Assembly (NCBI GenBank): GCA_009774055.1
Contig: VSNB01000157.1
Location: 1 to 7,573, forward strand
Source of the DNA: Clostridiales bacterium
Lineage (GTDB): Bacteria > Bacillota > Clostridia > Oscillospirales > Oscillospiraceae
Length of the DNA: 7,573 nt
Direction of reading: 5' to 3'
Shown: piece after piece, positions 1 to 6,584 of the stretch
How positions within the stretch are numbered: the first letter of the stretch is position 1
Layout of the letters: each line of letters starts with the position of its first letter
The notes under the pieces: generated by a model
Databases searched by the model: none
Told to the model about the DNA's origin: nothing
The model's input: the letters and a program-made list of their open reading frames with translations, nothing else
Made by a program: the position numbers and the translations under genes

Positions 1-75
1 CCCCCGGCGCCCCCCCCCCCCCCCCCCCACAACCCAAAACACACGTCACCCCCCCCCCCCCCCCACCCCCCCCCG
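1..75. other. Near-homopolymeric C tract at the window edge, probable artefact
   Basis: Bases 1-31 and 49-75 are runs of C with only scattered A and G, separated by a short A/C-rich stretch. No gene, repeat unit or regulatory signal is visible. On the minus strand these are poly-G runs, which is what two-colour short-read chemistry writes when signal is lost, so a read-error tail extended at a contig end is the simplest explanation. A genuine G-tract able to form quadruplexes is possible but less likely. Confidence 0.75.
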
Positions 76-111
76 GGCGGGACTTATTTCTCTGCCGTAA
101 AATCGCAGGCG

Positions 112-1395
112 TTACGCTTCCGCCCCGCCGCTGGCGGCCACCTTCCGGTACCACGCCGCGCTGTCCTTGGGGATGCGCTCGCCGGTGGAATAGTCCACAT
201 AGACCAGCCCGAACCGCTGGTCATAGCCCTCCGCCCACTCGAAGTTGTCGGTAAGGGCCCAGTGGAAATACCCCCGCACGTCCGCCCCGGCGGCGATCCC
301 GGCGGAGAGGGCCCGGAGATAGCGGGCCAGAAAGTCGATCCGGCCGGGATCATGTACCTTGCCGTCCAGAGAAACCCAGTCCCGGCAGGACAAGCCGTTT
401 TCCGTAATATAGAGGGGCAGGCCGTAGCGCTCATATACGAACCTGGTGCCCCACTCCAGAGACTGGGGCACCAGGGGCCACCCCATGGCCGTGCGGGGGC
501 CGCCCACTGGGTGACGGACCTCCTCCGGGCCGGCCTCTCCCATGCGGACTACCGCCCCGTGGTAGATGTTCAGCCCGATGAAATCCGGCCTGCCGTCCCC
601 CTCCCCCAGGCACAGGGGGTCCAGGAGGCTGTCGTGGGAGAATCCCCGAAAAACGCCGTCCTCCGGGAACATATGCCGCCGGGCGGCCTCCACATCCTCC
701 GGACTGTCCGAAGCCGGACAGGACACCCCACCGCAGGAGGCCAGGCCGATCCGGTTCTCCCCGTCGATCTCCCGCAGGGCCCGGACAGCCAGCCGGTGGG
801 CGGCCAGCATGTTCTCCCAGCACAGCATCTGGTCCTCCGCCCGCAGCCGCAGGCCGGGGGCGTGCTCTCCGCTGCCATAGCCCAGGCCCACAAAGCACTG
901 GGGCTCGTTAAAGGTGATCCAGCGCGTCACCCGGCCCTTGAAATGCGCCCCCATCTTGGCGGCGTATGCGGCATAGGCCCGGGCGGTATCCCCGTTCTGC
1001 CAGCCGCCCTTGTCCTGCAGGGCCTGGGGCAGGTCCCAGTGGTACAACGTCACCCAGGGCTCAATGCCGGCATCCAACAGGGCGTCCACCAGCCCGTCGT
1101 AGTAGGCGAGCCCCGCCGCGTTCCAATTTTCGTCCCCCCTGGGCGCGACGCGGGGCCAGGCCAGGGAGAACCGATATGCCCCCAGCCCCATATCCTTGAG
1201 AAGCTGCACGTCCTCCCGCCAGCGGTGGTAGCTGTCCGCCGCCCTGTCGCCGGTATCCCCGTTTTTGACCTTCCCGGGGGTGTGGGAAAACGCGTCCCAG
1301 ACGCTCTCTCCCCGTCCCCCTTCCTTCACGCCGCCCTCGATCTGATAGGACGCGGAGGCCGCGCCCCATAAAAATCCCTTCGGAAACTGCGCCAT
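112..1395 (-). CDS. GH1 family beta-glucosidase
   Basis: This 427-residue protein is a cytoplasmic-type glycoside hydrolase family 1 enzyme with no signal peptide. It should remove the terminal non-reducing beta-D-glucosyl (or related) residue with retention of configuration. The family N-terminal signature FLWGAASASYQIEG is at residues 8-21. The acid/base Glu164 sits in TFNEP (161-165) and the nucleophile Glu332 in ITENG (330-334). Gln18, His119 and the C-terminal NFEWAEGY (384-391) complete the sugar site. A Glu at 386, where 6-phospho-beta-glucosidases carry Ser, favours unphosphorylated substrates. It is slightly short for GH1 (commonly ~440-480 aa): between LLDPLCLGEG (257-266) and DFIGLNIY (271-278) the usual YPED-containing stretch is missing. 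The ATG lies 4 bases after the mutase stop, with a purine-rich GAGAGGAAG site inside the end of that gene, so the two are probably co-transcribed and translationally coupled. Family assignment is firm; the exact glycoside is not. Confidence 0.95.
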   Translation of the reverse strand: MAQFPKGFLWGAASASYQIEGGVKEGGRGESVWDAFSHTPGKVKNGDTGDRAADSYHRWREDVQLLKDMGLGAYRFSLAWPRVAPRGDENWNAAGLAYYDGLVDALLDAGIEPWVTLYHWDLPQALQDKGGWQNGDTARAYAAYAAKMGAHFKGRVTRWITFNEPQCFVGLGYGSGEHAPGLRLRAEDQMLCWENMLAAHRLAVRALREIDGENRIGLASCGGVSCPASDSPEDVEAARRHMFPEDGVFRGFSHDSLLDPLCLGEGDGRPDFIGLNIYHGAVVRMGEAGPEEVRHPVGGPRTAMGWPLVPQSLEWGTRFVYERYGLPLYITENGLSCRDWVSLDGKVHDPGRIDFLARYLRALSAGIAAGADVRGYFHWALTDNFEWAEGYDQRFGLVYVDYSTGERIPKDSAAWYRKVAASGGAEA

Positions 1396-1399
1396 ACCC

Positions 1400-3079
1400 T
1401 TACTTCCTCTCCATCAGCATCTTCGCGCCCTCGCCCAGCGCGTCCAGCGACGCCAGGGCGTCCGCCTCCGTCTCTCCCCGGACGGAGAGATAGAGCTTCA
1501 ATTTCGGCTCCGTCCCGGAGGGCCGGACAATCACCTTGCCCTCCCCCTCCAGCCGGAACTCCAGCACGTCGGAGGAAATCAGCCCGGTATCGTCCCGAAG
1601 ATAGTCCACCTTCCCTGTGACCTTCCGCCCGGCAATCTGCGCCGGCGGCCCCTGCCGCAGGGACTGCATCAGACGTTCCATGGCCTTCATGCCGTCCTCG
1701 CCCTCGAATGCCTTGCTGACGAGCCCGCTGCGGTAGAATCCGAACTTCTCATACAGCCCGTTCATGGCGTCCAGCAGGGTCATCCCCTGGCCCGCATACC
1801 ATGCCGCGCACTCGCAGGCCAGCATGACGGCGTTCACCGCGTCCTTGTCCCGGACGTGGGCCCCGGAGAGGTAGCCGTAGCTCTCCTCGAACCCGAAGAT
1901 ATACCGCTCCGCATGCCCCTGGCTCTCCAGCAGGCCGATCTGCTCGCCGATATACTTGAAGCCCGTCAGCATCCGCCGCAGCTCCACGCCGTACGCCTCC
2001 GCCACCGGTACAGCCATATCCGTGGAGACGATGGTGGTCACCGCCACCGGGTTCTCCGGCATAGTCCCCCGGGCCATCCGCGTCCGGCACAGGTAGTCCA
2101 GCAGCAGCACGCCCATTTCGTTGCCGGTGATGAGCCGGTAGCCGCCCTTTCCGTCGGGCACCGCCGCGCCCATGCGGTCGCAGTCCGGGTCCGTGCCGAT
2201 GAGCAGGTCCGGGTGGACCTCGTCGCACAGCCGCAGGCCCTCCTCCATGGCCTCCCGAATCTCCGGGTTGGGATAGGGGCAGGTGGGGAAGCGTCCGTCC
2301 GGGGCCTCCTGGGAGGGTACTACCGTCAGAGCCGTAACCCCCATCTTCCCCAGCAGCTTCCGCACGCACTCCAGTCCGGAGCCGTTCAGCGGCGTATAGA
2401 CCAGCTTCAGCTTACTGACGTCGTTGCCGGGCCGCAGGGACAGCACCGCGTCCACAAAGGCGTCCAGGCACTCGTCGCCGATCATCCGGATCTTCCCCTC
2501 CGCGACCGCCTGGTCATAGTCCGCCAGCTTCACGCCGTCGAAGCAGTCCGTCCGGTCCATGACGGCCAAAACCTTCTCCGCCGCCTCCGGGGTGATCTGA
2601 CACCCGTCCTCGCCGTAGACCTTATAGCCGTTGTACTGGGCGGGGTTATGGCTGGCGGTGACGCAGATGCCAGCCCCACAGCCCAGATACCGCACCGCCC
2701 AGCTCAGGGCCGGCGTGGGCTCCAGCCGGGGGTAGACATAGGCGGTGATCCCGTTGGCCGCCAGCACCCGGGCCGCCTCCCGGGCAAACAGCTCCCCTTT
2801 GACGCGGCTGTCGTGGGCGATGGCTGCGGACTTGGGCAGGTCTGCGGCGTTGAGGTAGTCCGCCAGGGCCTGGGTGGCCCGCCGGACGGTGTAGATGTTC
2901 ATCCGGTTGGTTCCCGCGCCGATAACGCCCCGCAGCCCGCCGGTGCCGAAGGCCAGATGGCGGTAGAAGCGGTCGGACACCGCCTGCTCGTCCTGCCGCG
3001 CCTCCCGCAGCTCCGCAATAAGGTCCGGGTCCTCCCCCGCCCGCTCCAGCCAGCGGTCCAGCTCCGCCTGATAGTTCAT
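1400..3079 (-). CDS. pgcA: Phospho-sugar mutase (alpha-phosphoglucomutase / phosphomannomutase)
   Basis: This 559-residue cytoplasmic enzyme of the alpha-D-phosphohexomutase superfamily interconverts glucose-1-phosphate and glucose-6-phosphate, probably also the mannose phosphates, through a phosphoserine. All four domains show their landmarks: FGTGGLRG (44-51); the active-site loop TASHNP (141-146) with catalytic Ser143; the Mg2+ loop DPDCDR (297-302) with Asp297, 299 and 301; the sugar-recognition loop GFEESYG (396-402); and the phosphate-binding loop RPSGTEPKLKLY (519-530). Length and layout match PgcA-type phosphoglucomutases of Firmicutes. The ATG start has TAAGGAGG 7 bases upstream (3087-3094), and a sigma-A-type promoter lies at 3132-3160. 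It heads a two-gene operon with the GH1 enzyme. Glucose-1-P made here could feed glycogen, cell-wall or UDP-glucose synthesis, while the reverse reaction feeds glycolysis. The gene symbol follows family resemblance; glucose versus mannose preference cannot be read from sequence. Confidence 0.93.
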   Translation of the reverse strand: MNYQAELDRWLERAGEDPDLIAELREARQDEQAVSDRFYRHLAFGTGGLRGVIGAGTNRMNIYTVRRATQALADYLNAADLPKSAAIAHDSRVKGELFAREAARVLAANGITAYVYPRLEPTPALSWAVRYLGCGAGICVTASHNPAQYNGYKVYGEDGCQITPEAAEKVLAVMDRTDCFDGVKLADYDQAVAEGKIRMIGDECLDAFVDAVLSLRPGNDVSKLKLVYTPLNGSGLECVRKLLGKMGVTALTVVPSQEAPDGRFPTCPYPNPEIREAMEEGLRLCDEVHPDLLIGTDPDCDRMGAAVPDGKGGYRLITGNEMGVLLLDYLCRTRMARGTMPENPVAVTTIVSTDMAVPVAEAYGVELRRMLTGFKYIGEQIGLLESQGHAERYIFGFEESYGYLSGAHVRDKDAVNAVMLACECAAWYAGQGMTLLDAMNGLYEKFGFYRSGLVSKAFEGEDGMKAMERLMQSLRQGPPAQIAGRKVTGKVDYLRDDTGLISSDVLEFRLEGEGKVIVRPSGTEPKLKLYLSVRGETEADALASLDALGEGAKMLMERK

Positions 3080-3086
3080 GTCGCTT

Positions 3087-3094
3087 CCTCCTTA
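3087..3094 (-). promoter_or_regulatory. Ribosome binding site of the phospho-sugar mutase
   Basis: On the minus strand the sequence is TAAGGAGG, a near-perfect anti-16S match, 7 bases before the ATG at 3079. It fixes the mutase start. Just upstream, 7-bp inverted arms GGAAATC/GATTTTC with a 7-nt loop could form a weak hairpin in the leader (about 3097-3117). It is too weak to call a riboswitch. Confidence 0.85.
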
Positions 3095-3131
3095 TCTGAA
3101 AATCATCAAAAGATTTCCATGTTCTGCTGTC

Positions 3132-3160
3132 AGCATACCACGCCCGGATGGAAAAAACAA
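3132..3160 (-). promoter_or_regulatory. Sigma-A-type promoter of the mutase/beta-glucosidase operon
   Basis: On the minus strand TTGTTT (3155-3160) and TATGCT (3132-3137) are separated by exactly 17 bases. It lies between the terminator of the preceding sigma/anti-sigma unit and the mutase ribosome binding site, giving a leader of about 45 bases. Position and spacing support it; no operator or catabolite-response element is obvious. Confidence 0.6.
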
Positions 3161-3188
3161 GAATATCTTTCCGGCCCGCACAGAAAGC

Positions 3189-3222
3189 AAAAGACTTGGG
3201 GCATAAGCTCACCAAGTCTTTT
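3189..3222 (-). terminator. Hairpin terminator after the anti-sigma gene
   Basis: Perfect 11-bp arms AAAAGACTTGG / CCAAGTCTTTT flank a 12-nt loop, starting 7 bases after the stop of the DUF4179-type gene. The T-rich 3' arm (TCTTTT) can serve as the release tract. Because the arms are A/T-ended it could work in both directions, although no plus-strand gene points at it. It separates the sigma/anti-sigma unit from the mutase promoter. Confidence 0.7.
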
Positions 3223-3229
3223 GGCCTCT

Positions 3230-4306
3230 TTATTTCAGCGGGATCATCACCCCGCAGACAGAGACAGCGGTGAGGCTGTCCACATCCACCAGCTCGTCTA
3301 AACTCCGGTCCAGAACAATATAGGGCTCCTCTTCTTCCCCTGCATGGCTCCCGGCACTGCATCCGCCGCCGATGCTCGCCCCATCCTGATCGTTGACGGG
3401 GATGCACCTGCCATCCTCGGTATACAGGAAGACCTCCTGGTACTCAATACAGCCGTACCAGCCGTCCGGCGCGTTTTTGGGGACCCAGTCGTGGTGGTAT
3501 CGCAGCGCCTCCCCCTCGATCCGAACCAGCACGCTCAAAGGCGAAACCTCCACAGAGGAAATGACCGCCTCCACGTCCAGCGTTGTGACCGGCGCATTGG
3601 GCGTCAGCCGGATTGCGCTGTCCGGATAGGAGATGTCCAGATAGCCGAAGTCCCAGGTCGCGCCGCAGTCCTCCGTGTAGACCTGGACCATCTTTCCATT
3701 CCCGTCCTGCTCCCATCGCCAGTCGTGGACCAGCTTTTTCAGAACAAACTTGCTTTGCAGGTCAAACCCGTCGCCATCAAAGCTGGAGCTGTAGTACCTC
3801 TGTATAAATTGGATCTTGTTATCGGTGGGATCGTCGTCCGGAATACGCTGCATACCGCCGCTGCCGCCTCCCTGGATCAGGTCGTCGCTGGTGTCCAGGA
3901 AACGGTAGCCATCCGCATCCAGCACAACTCCTTCCGGCGCTTCCACCTCGATGCCCAGGTACAGGTTCCGGTCATCCCCCACGCAGTCGGTGATGGTGAC
4001 AGTCCATCCCTCCCGCTCTACAGCCCGGCCCACGAAGCCGCTGCTCTGCTCATAGGCTGCAGAATCGCTGAAAATCCGATCCCGCAGGGTGGGCGAGGCC
4101 GTCACCGCCGCCACAGCCCCCGTCGTCAACAGGCAGATCACCGCCGCCACTGCGGCCATGCGCCGTATCCTGACCGGCTTTCTTCCGTTCTTCCTCATTT
4201 CACTCTCCTTCCAGTTTTGCAGGCTCCTCACCAGCGCCCGCTTGCTCTCCTCCGTCAGCTTCACCTGGTCCAGCTCCTCCCGGTAGCCCTCAAAATTCTC
4301 CTGCAT
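3230..4306 (-). CDS. DUF4179-type membrane-anchored putative anti-sigma factor
   Basis: This 358-residue protein is predicted to sit in the membrane with its N-terminus in the cytoplasm. Residues 1-48 are charged and helical and should contact the sigma factor. A basic stretch (KNGRKPVRIRR, 39-49) precedes a single membrane segment at about 50-70. The remaining ~285 residues are extracytoplasmic and beta-rich, with a Gly-rich loop (146-151) and an acidic stretch (GEEEEPY, 323-329). This layout matches DUF4179 proteins encoded beside ECF sigma factors in Firmicutes. The classical zinc anti-sigma HxxxCxxC motif is absent. It starts with an ATG 8 bases after GGGAGG and overlaps the sigma gene by 17 bases, indicating translational coupling and a matched partner. 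The outer domain holds six cysteines (108, 214, 286, 301, 316, 351). The anti-sigma role comes from context and family, the membrane topology from sequence; the signal sensed is unknown. Confidence 0.8.
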   Translation of the reverse strand: MQENFEGYREELDQVKLTEESKRALVRSLQNWKESEMRKNGRKPVRIRRMAAVAAVICLLTTGAVAAVTASPTLRDRIFSDSAAYEQSSGFVGRAVEREGWTVTITDCVGDDRNLYLGIEVEAPEGVVLDADGYRFLDTSDDLIQGGGSGGMQRIPDDDPTDNKIQFIQRYYSSSFDGDGFDLQSKFVLKKLVHDWRWEQDGNGKMVQVYTEDCGATWDFGYLDISYPDSAIRLTPNAPVTTLDVEAVISSVEVSPLSVLVRIEGEALRYHHDWVPKNAPDGWYGCIEYQEVFLYTEDGRCIPVNDQDGASIGGGCSAGSHAGEEEEPYIVLDRSLDELVDVDSLTAVSVCGVMIPLK

Positions 4307-4775
4307 ATGCCGTACCTCCCAGTAAATGTTTCAATTTTTCCTTCCCGCGTTTCAAATGGGTGCTCACCAGCGCCGGGGACCGCCCCAGCAGGGCGGCGAT
4401 CTCCCGCACCTCGTACCCCTCGTAGTACCGCAGGAAGATTACCTCCCGGTATATGTCCGGCAAGGTCTGAACCAGCTCCAGCAGTCCCCCCTCCTCCGGC
4501 TCCTCCGCCGCCAGCTGCAGCCCTTCGTCCAGAGGGGCCCTGTGCCGGAACCAGGCGGTTTTCCGCCAGTTCTTACACTCGTTTACCGCCACCCGTACCA
4601 CCCAGGCCCGCTCCTGTCCCTCGTCCGGAAACTCCTCGGGATGCTCCAGCAGTTTGATAAGCGCCGTCTGGCAGATGTCCTTGGCATCGTCCATATCCCC
4701 CAGCCAGGTCTTTCCAATCCGCAGCAGCAGGTCCGCGTACCGGCCCACCAGGTACTCCGCTCGTTCCTCGGTCAT
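4290..4775 (-). CDS. ECF-type RNA polymerase sigma factor
   Basis: This 161-residue group IV (extracytoplasmic function) sigma factor would direct RNA polymerase to a stress- or envelope-type regulon. Region 2 is at about residues 5-70, with the core-binding helix DAKDICQTALIKLLEH (30-45) and AWVVRVAVNECKNWRK (57-72). An acidic linker (82-100) leads to region 4 at about 103-150, with LPDIYREVIFLRYYEGY and the helix-turn-helix VREIAALLGRSPALVSTHLKRGKEKL. Length is normal for the class. A GTG at 4793 would add six residues, but its codons are themselves the ribosome binding site (AAGGGGGG, 7 bases before the ATG at 4775), so the ATG is preferred. The stop lies 17 bases inside the next gene, the probable anti-sigma partner. 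A recognisable sigma-A promoter is not clear upstream, and self-activation is common for this class. The target genes are not visible here. Confidence 0.9.
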   Translation of the reverse strand: MTEERAEYLVGRYADLLLRIGKTWLGDMDDAKDICQTALIKLLEHPEEFPDEGQERAWVVRVAVNECKNWRKTAWFRHRAPLDEGLQLAAEEPEEGGLLELVQTLPDIYREVIFLRYYEGYEVREIAALLGRSPALVSTHLKRGKEKLKHLLGGTAYAGEF

Positions 4776-4846
4776 CTCGTTCCCCCCTTTCACCTATATA
4801 ACAAGACAGCCGGGGCGAATCTGTCAGACCCCGCCCAAATTTCCGC

Positions 4847-4874
4847 AAAAAAATCCGCCCCCTGCCGGAGGCGG
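4847..4874 (-). terminator. Rho-independent terminator after the histidine kinase
   Basis: On the minus strand an 8-bp stem CCGCCTCC / GGGGGCGG (one G-T pair) closes a GGCA loop and is followed by A and seven T residues. It begins 4 bases after the kinase stop codon. It ends the regulator/kinase transcript and insulates the sigma-factor gene. Confidence 0.9.
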
Positions 4875-4878
4875 AACA

Positions 4879-5865
4879 CTATTCAACTTCCAGACAGGGC
4901 CGCGCCAGCCCGATAGTAACCCGGGTCCCCTTCCCCTGCTCGGACTCCACGGTGATGGTATGCCCCAGCCGCCCGCAGATTTCCCGGCACAGGTAGAGGC
5001 CGATTCCGGTGGCCCTCTTGTCCAGCCGCCCGTTGCAGCCGGTGAAACCCCGGTCAAAAATCCTCGGCAGGTCCTCCGCTGCGATGCCCACACCGTCGTC
5101 CTGGATGAAAAGCCTCTCCCCTTCGCTCCAGACCTTCACATGCCCGCCCGGCGCGTACTTCACCGCGTTGGACAGCGCCTGCTCGATCACCAGCTGCAGC
5201 CACTTCTCATCACTGAGGGCCTTCAATCCCGTCTCCTCCAGGTCCAGCGCAACCTTTCCCCGGATAAACAGCGGTGCATATTTCCGCACCGCCTGCCGCA
5301 GCACGCTGTCCACGTTCACCTGCCGGATAATGTAATCCGACGCTCCGCCGCCCATCCGCAGGTAACTGAGAACCAGCTCCACATAACGCTCCACCCGAAA
5401 CAGCTCCGGGCGCAGGGCCAGCCCCCGCTCCGTCTCGTCGTCCTGGAGAATCAGCCCCATAGCGGCAATGGGCGTCTTGATCTGGTGGACCCACATGGTG
5501 TAATAGTCCAGCGTCTCCCGGTTTCTAGCGTCCAGGGCGGACACTGCCGCCCGCCGGTCCTGATCCAGCTCCAGGATCAGCTCCCGGTACGCCGCCTCCA
5601 TCGCATCCTTCGGCTCCGGCAGCAGGGACAGCAGCAGGGCCGCCTGTCCCGCTATGCCCTCCAGGTCCAGCGTCCGCCTGCGCCACTGGATGAAATCTAT
5701 AGTACCGCAGATCAGCAGCAGAATCAGGCACAGCAGTCCGCCATATGCCGCCGCCTCCGCCTGCAAGCGGTAGAGGGACAGCACCCAGGCAAACACCCCT
5801 GTACAGGCCCCCAGCAGCAGTACCGCCCAGCTTCTGCTTTTCAAATATTCCCGGAGCAGCCTCAT
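4879..5865 (-). CDS. BceS-like intramembrane-sensing sensor histidine kinase
   Basis: This 328-residue membrane kinase should autophosphorylate and pass phosphate to the regulator encoded just upstream. Two hydrophobic helices at about 12-32 and 40-58 leave almost no extracellular loop, the hallmark of intramembrane-sensing kinases. The H-box YYTMWVHQIKTPIAAM (121-136) contains phospho-acceptor His127. The ATPase domain shows the N box around Asn233 (EQALSNAVKYA), the G1 box DDGVGI (256-261), the F box (IFDRGF) and the G2 box ATGIGLYL (285-292). The HQIKTP H-box and short length are typical of BceS/YxdK kinases, which respond to cell-wall-active peptides through a partner ABC transporter. No BceAB-type transporter lies beside it here, so the peptide-sensing role is inferred from family only. 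The ATG follows the regulator stop by 6 bases, with GAGG at the junction, so the two are co-transcribed. The gene ends just before a terminator. Confidence 0.92.
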   Translation of the reverse strand: MRLLREYLKSRSWAVLLLGACTGVFAWVLSLYRLQAEAAAYGGLLCLILLLICGTIDFIQWRRRTLDLEGIAGQAALLLSLLPEPKDAMEAAYRELILELDQDRRAAVSALDARNRETLDYYTMWVHQIKTPIAAMGLILQDDETERGLALRPELFRVERYVELVLSYLRMGGGASDYIIRQVNVDSVLRQAVRKYAPLFIRGKVALDLEETGLKALSDEKWLQLVIEQALSNAVKYAPGGHVKVWSEGERLFIQDDGVGIAAEDLPRIFDRGFTGCNGRLDKRATGIGLYLCREICGRLGHTITVESEQGKGTRVTIGLARPCLEVE

Positions 5866-5871
5866 CGGTCC

Positions 5872-6546
5872 TCACCCCTCGATCAAATACCCCAAGCCCT
5901 TTTTTGTCCGGATAAAGTCCGTCAGCCCGATACCCTCCAGCTTTCGCCGCAACCGGGCCATATTCACCGTCAGCGTATTCTCGTCCACAAAGCTGTCCGT
6001 CTCCCACAGCTTCCGCATCAGCGTCTCCCGGGAAACTGTCTTGCCCTTTTGCTCCAGCAGCACCTGCATTATCCGGTACTCGTTCCGGCTCAGCTCCAGG
6101 ATCTGCCCCTCGTACCGCAGGGTATTGTCCCCGGTATCCAGCGCCGCTCCCCGGCATCCCAGCAACGGCGCGGAAGCACCGAAGTCGTAGGTCCGCCGCA
6201 GCAGCGCCTGGACCTTCGCCGCCAGCACCTCCAGGTCGAAGGGCTTGGCGATAAAATCGTCCCCGCCCATGTTCATGGCCATGACCACATTCATATTGTC
6301 CGACGCCGAGGACAGGAACACGATGGGCACCTGGCTGAGCTTCCGGATTTCCGCGCACCAGTGGTACCCGTTCCGGAAGGGCAGCCCGATGTCCAGCAGG
6401 ACCAAATGGGGTGCAAAGGCGGTAAATTCTTCCATGACCCGGGTCAGGTCCTCCGCCTTTCGCGCCTCCCAGCCCCAGGAAGCGATATGCTCCACCACCG
6501 CCCTGGCAATGACGGCATCGTCCTCTACCACAAAAATCTTATACAT
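5872..6546 (-). CDS. OmpR/BceR-type response regulator
   Basis: This 224-residue cytoplasmic DNA-binding regulator is the partner of the kinase encoded 6 bases downstream. The receiver domain (1-118) has the acidic pocket Glu8-Asp9-Asp10, phospho-acceptor Asp52 (LLDIGLP), Ser80 at the switch position and Lys101 in the conserved KPF. The C-terminal OmpR-type winged helix (about 128-224) carries LSRNEYRIMQVLLEQKG, the recognition segment DENTLTVNMARLRRKL (188-203) and the wing KKGLGYLI, typical of BceR-group regulators. The ATG has GAGGAG 6 bases upstream. The gene begins 38 bases after the Nudix stop. The AT-rich gap holds no convincing promoter (best guess TTCTGA with a poor -10), so read-through from the Nudix gene or a promoter inside it is possible. 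Targets in this group are usually the linked transporter genes, which are missing in this window. Confidence 0.93.
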   Translation of the reverse strand: MYKIFVVEDDAVIARAVVEHIASWGWEARKAEDLTRVMEEFTAFAPHLVLLDIGLPFRNGYHWCAEIRKLSQVPIVFLSSASDNMNVVMAMNMGGDDFIAKPFDLEVLAAKVQALLRRTYDFGASAPLLGCRGAALDTGDNTLRYEGQILELSRNEYRIMQVLLEQKGKTVSRETLMRKLWETDSFVDENTLTVNMARLRRKLEGIGLTDFIRTKKGLGYLIEG

Positions 6547-6584
6547 ATCGTGCTCCTCAGATGTAACAATACAAAATTTAAAAG

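Noticed and set aside
1..75. G-quadruplex or telomere-like G tract
   Set aside because: There is no regular repeat unit, and the run lengths fit sequencing error at a contig edge better than a biological element.
91..112. Small inverted repeat (CTGCCG / CGCAG) after the beta-glucosidase as a terminator
   Set aside because: The stem is only about 5 pairs with a bulge, and no T tract follows on the minus strand.
262..1371. A 369-codon open frame on the plus strand
   Set aside because: It mirrors the GH1 gene, whose catalytic motifs are intact; composition is Pro/Gly/Val/Gln-rich and no domain is seen.
1856..3301. A 481-codon open frame on the plus strand
   Set aside because: It is antisense to the phospho-sugar mutase and crosses its promoter and the upstream terminator; low-information composition and no motifs.
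3344..4657. A 437-codon open frame on the plus strand
   Set aside because: It is antisense to the sigma/anti-sigma pair and ends in Pro/Ala-rich sequence; shadow of high-GC coding DNA.
4776..4793. GTG start that would add six residues to the sigma factor
   Set aside because: The extension codons form the ribosome binding site of the ATG at 4775, and the extra residues MKGGNE match nothing typical of the family.
4794..4846. Possible sigma-A promoter before the sigma gene (CTGACA with TATATA or TGTTAT)
   Set aside because: Spacing is 18-21 bases with poor hexamers; an ECF-type self-promoter is as likely but no clear motif could be identified.
5525..6358. A 277-codon minus-strand frame
   Set aside because: It is a shifted frame of the response regulator and kinase, Gly/Ala-rich without motifs, and spans the junction of two genes with good ribosome binding sites.
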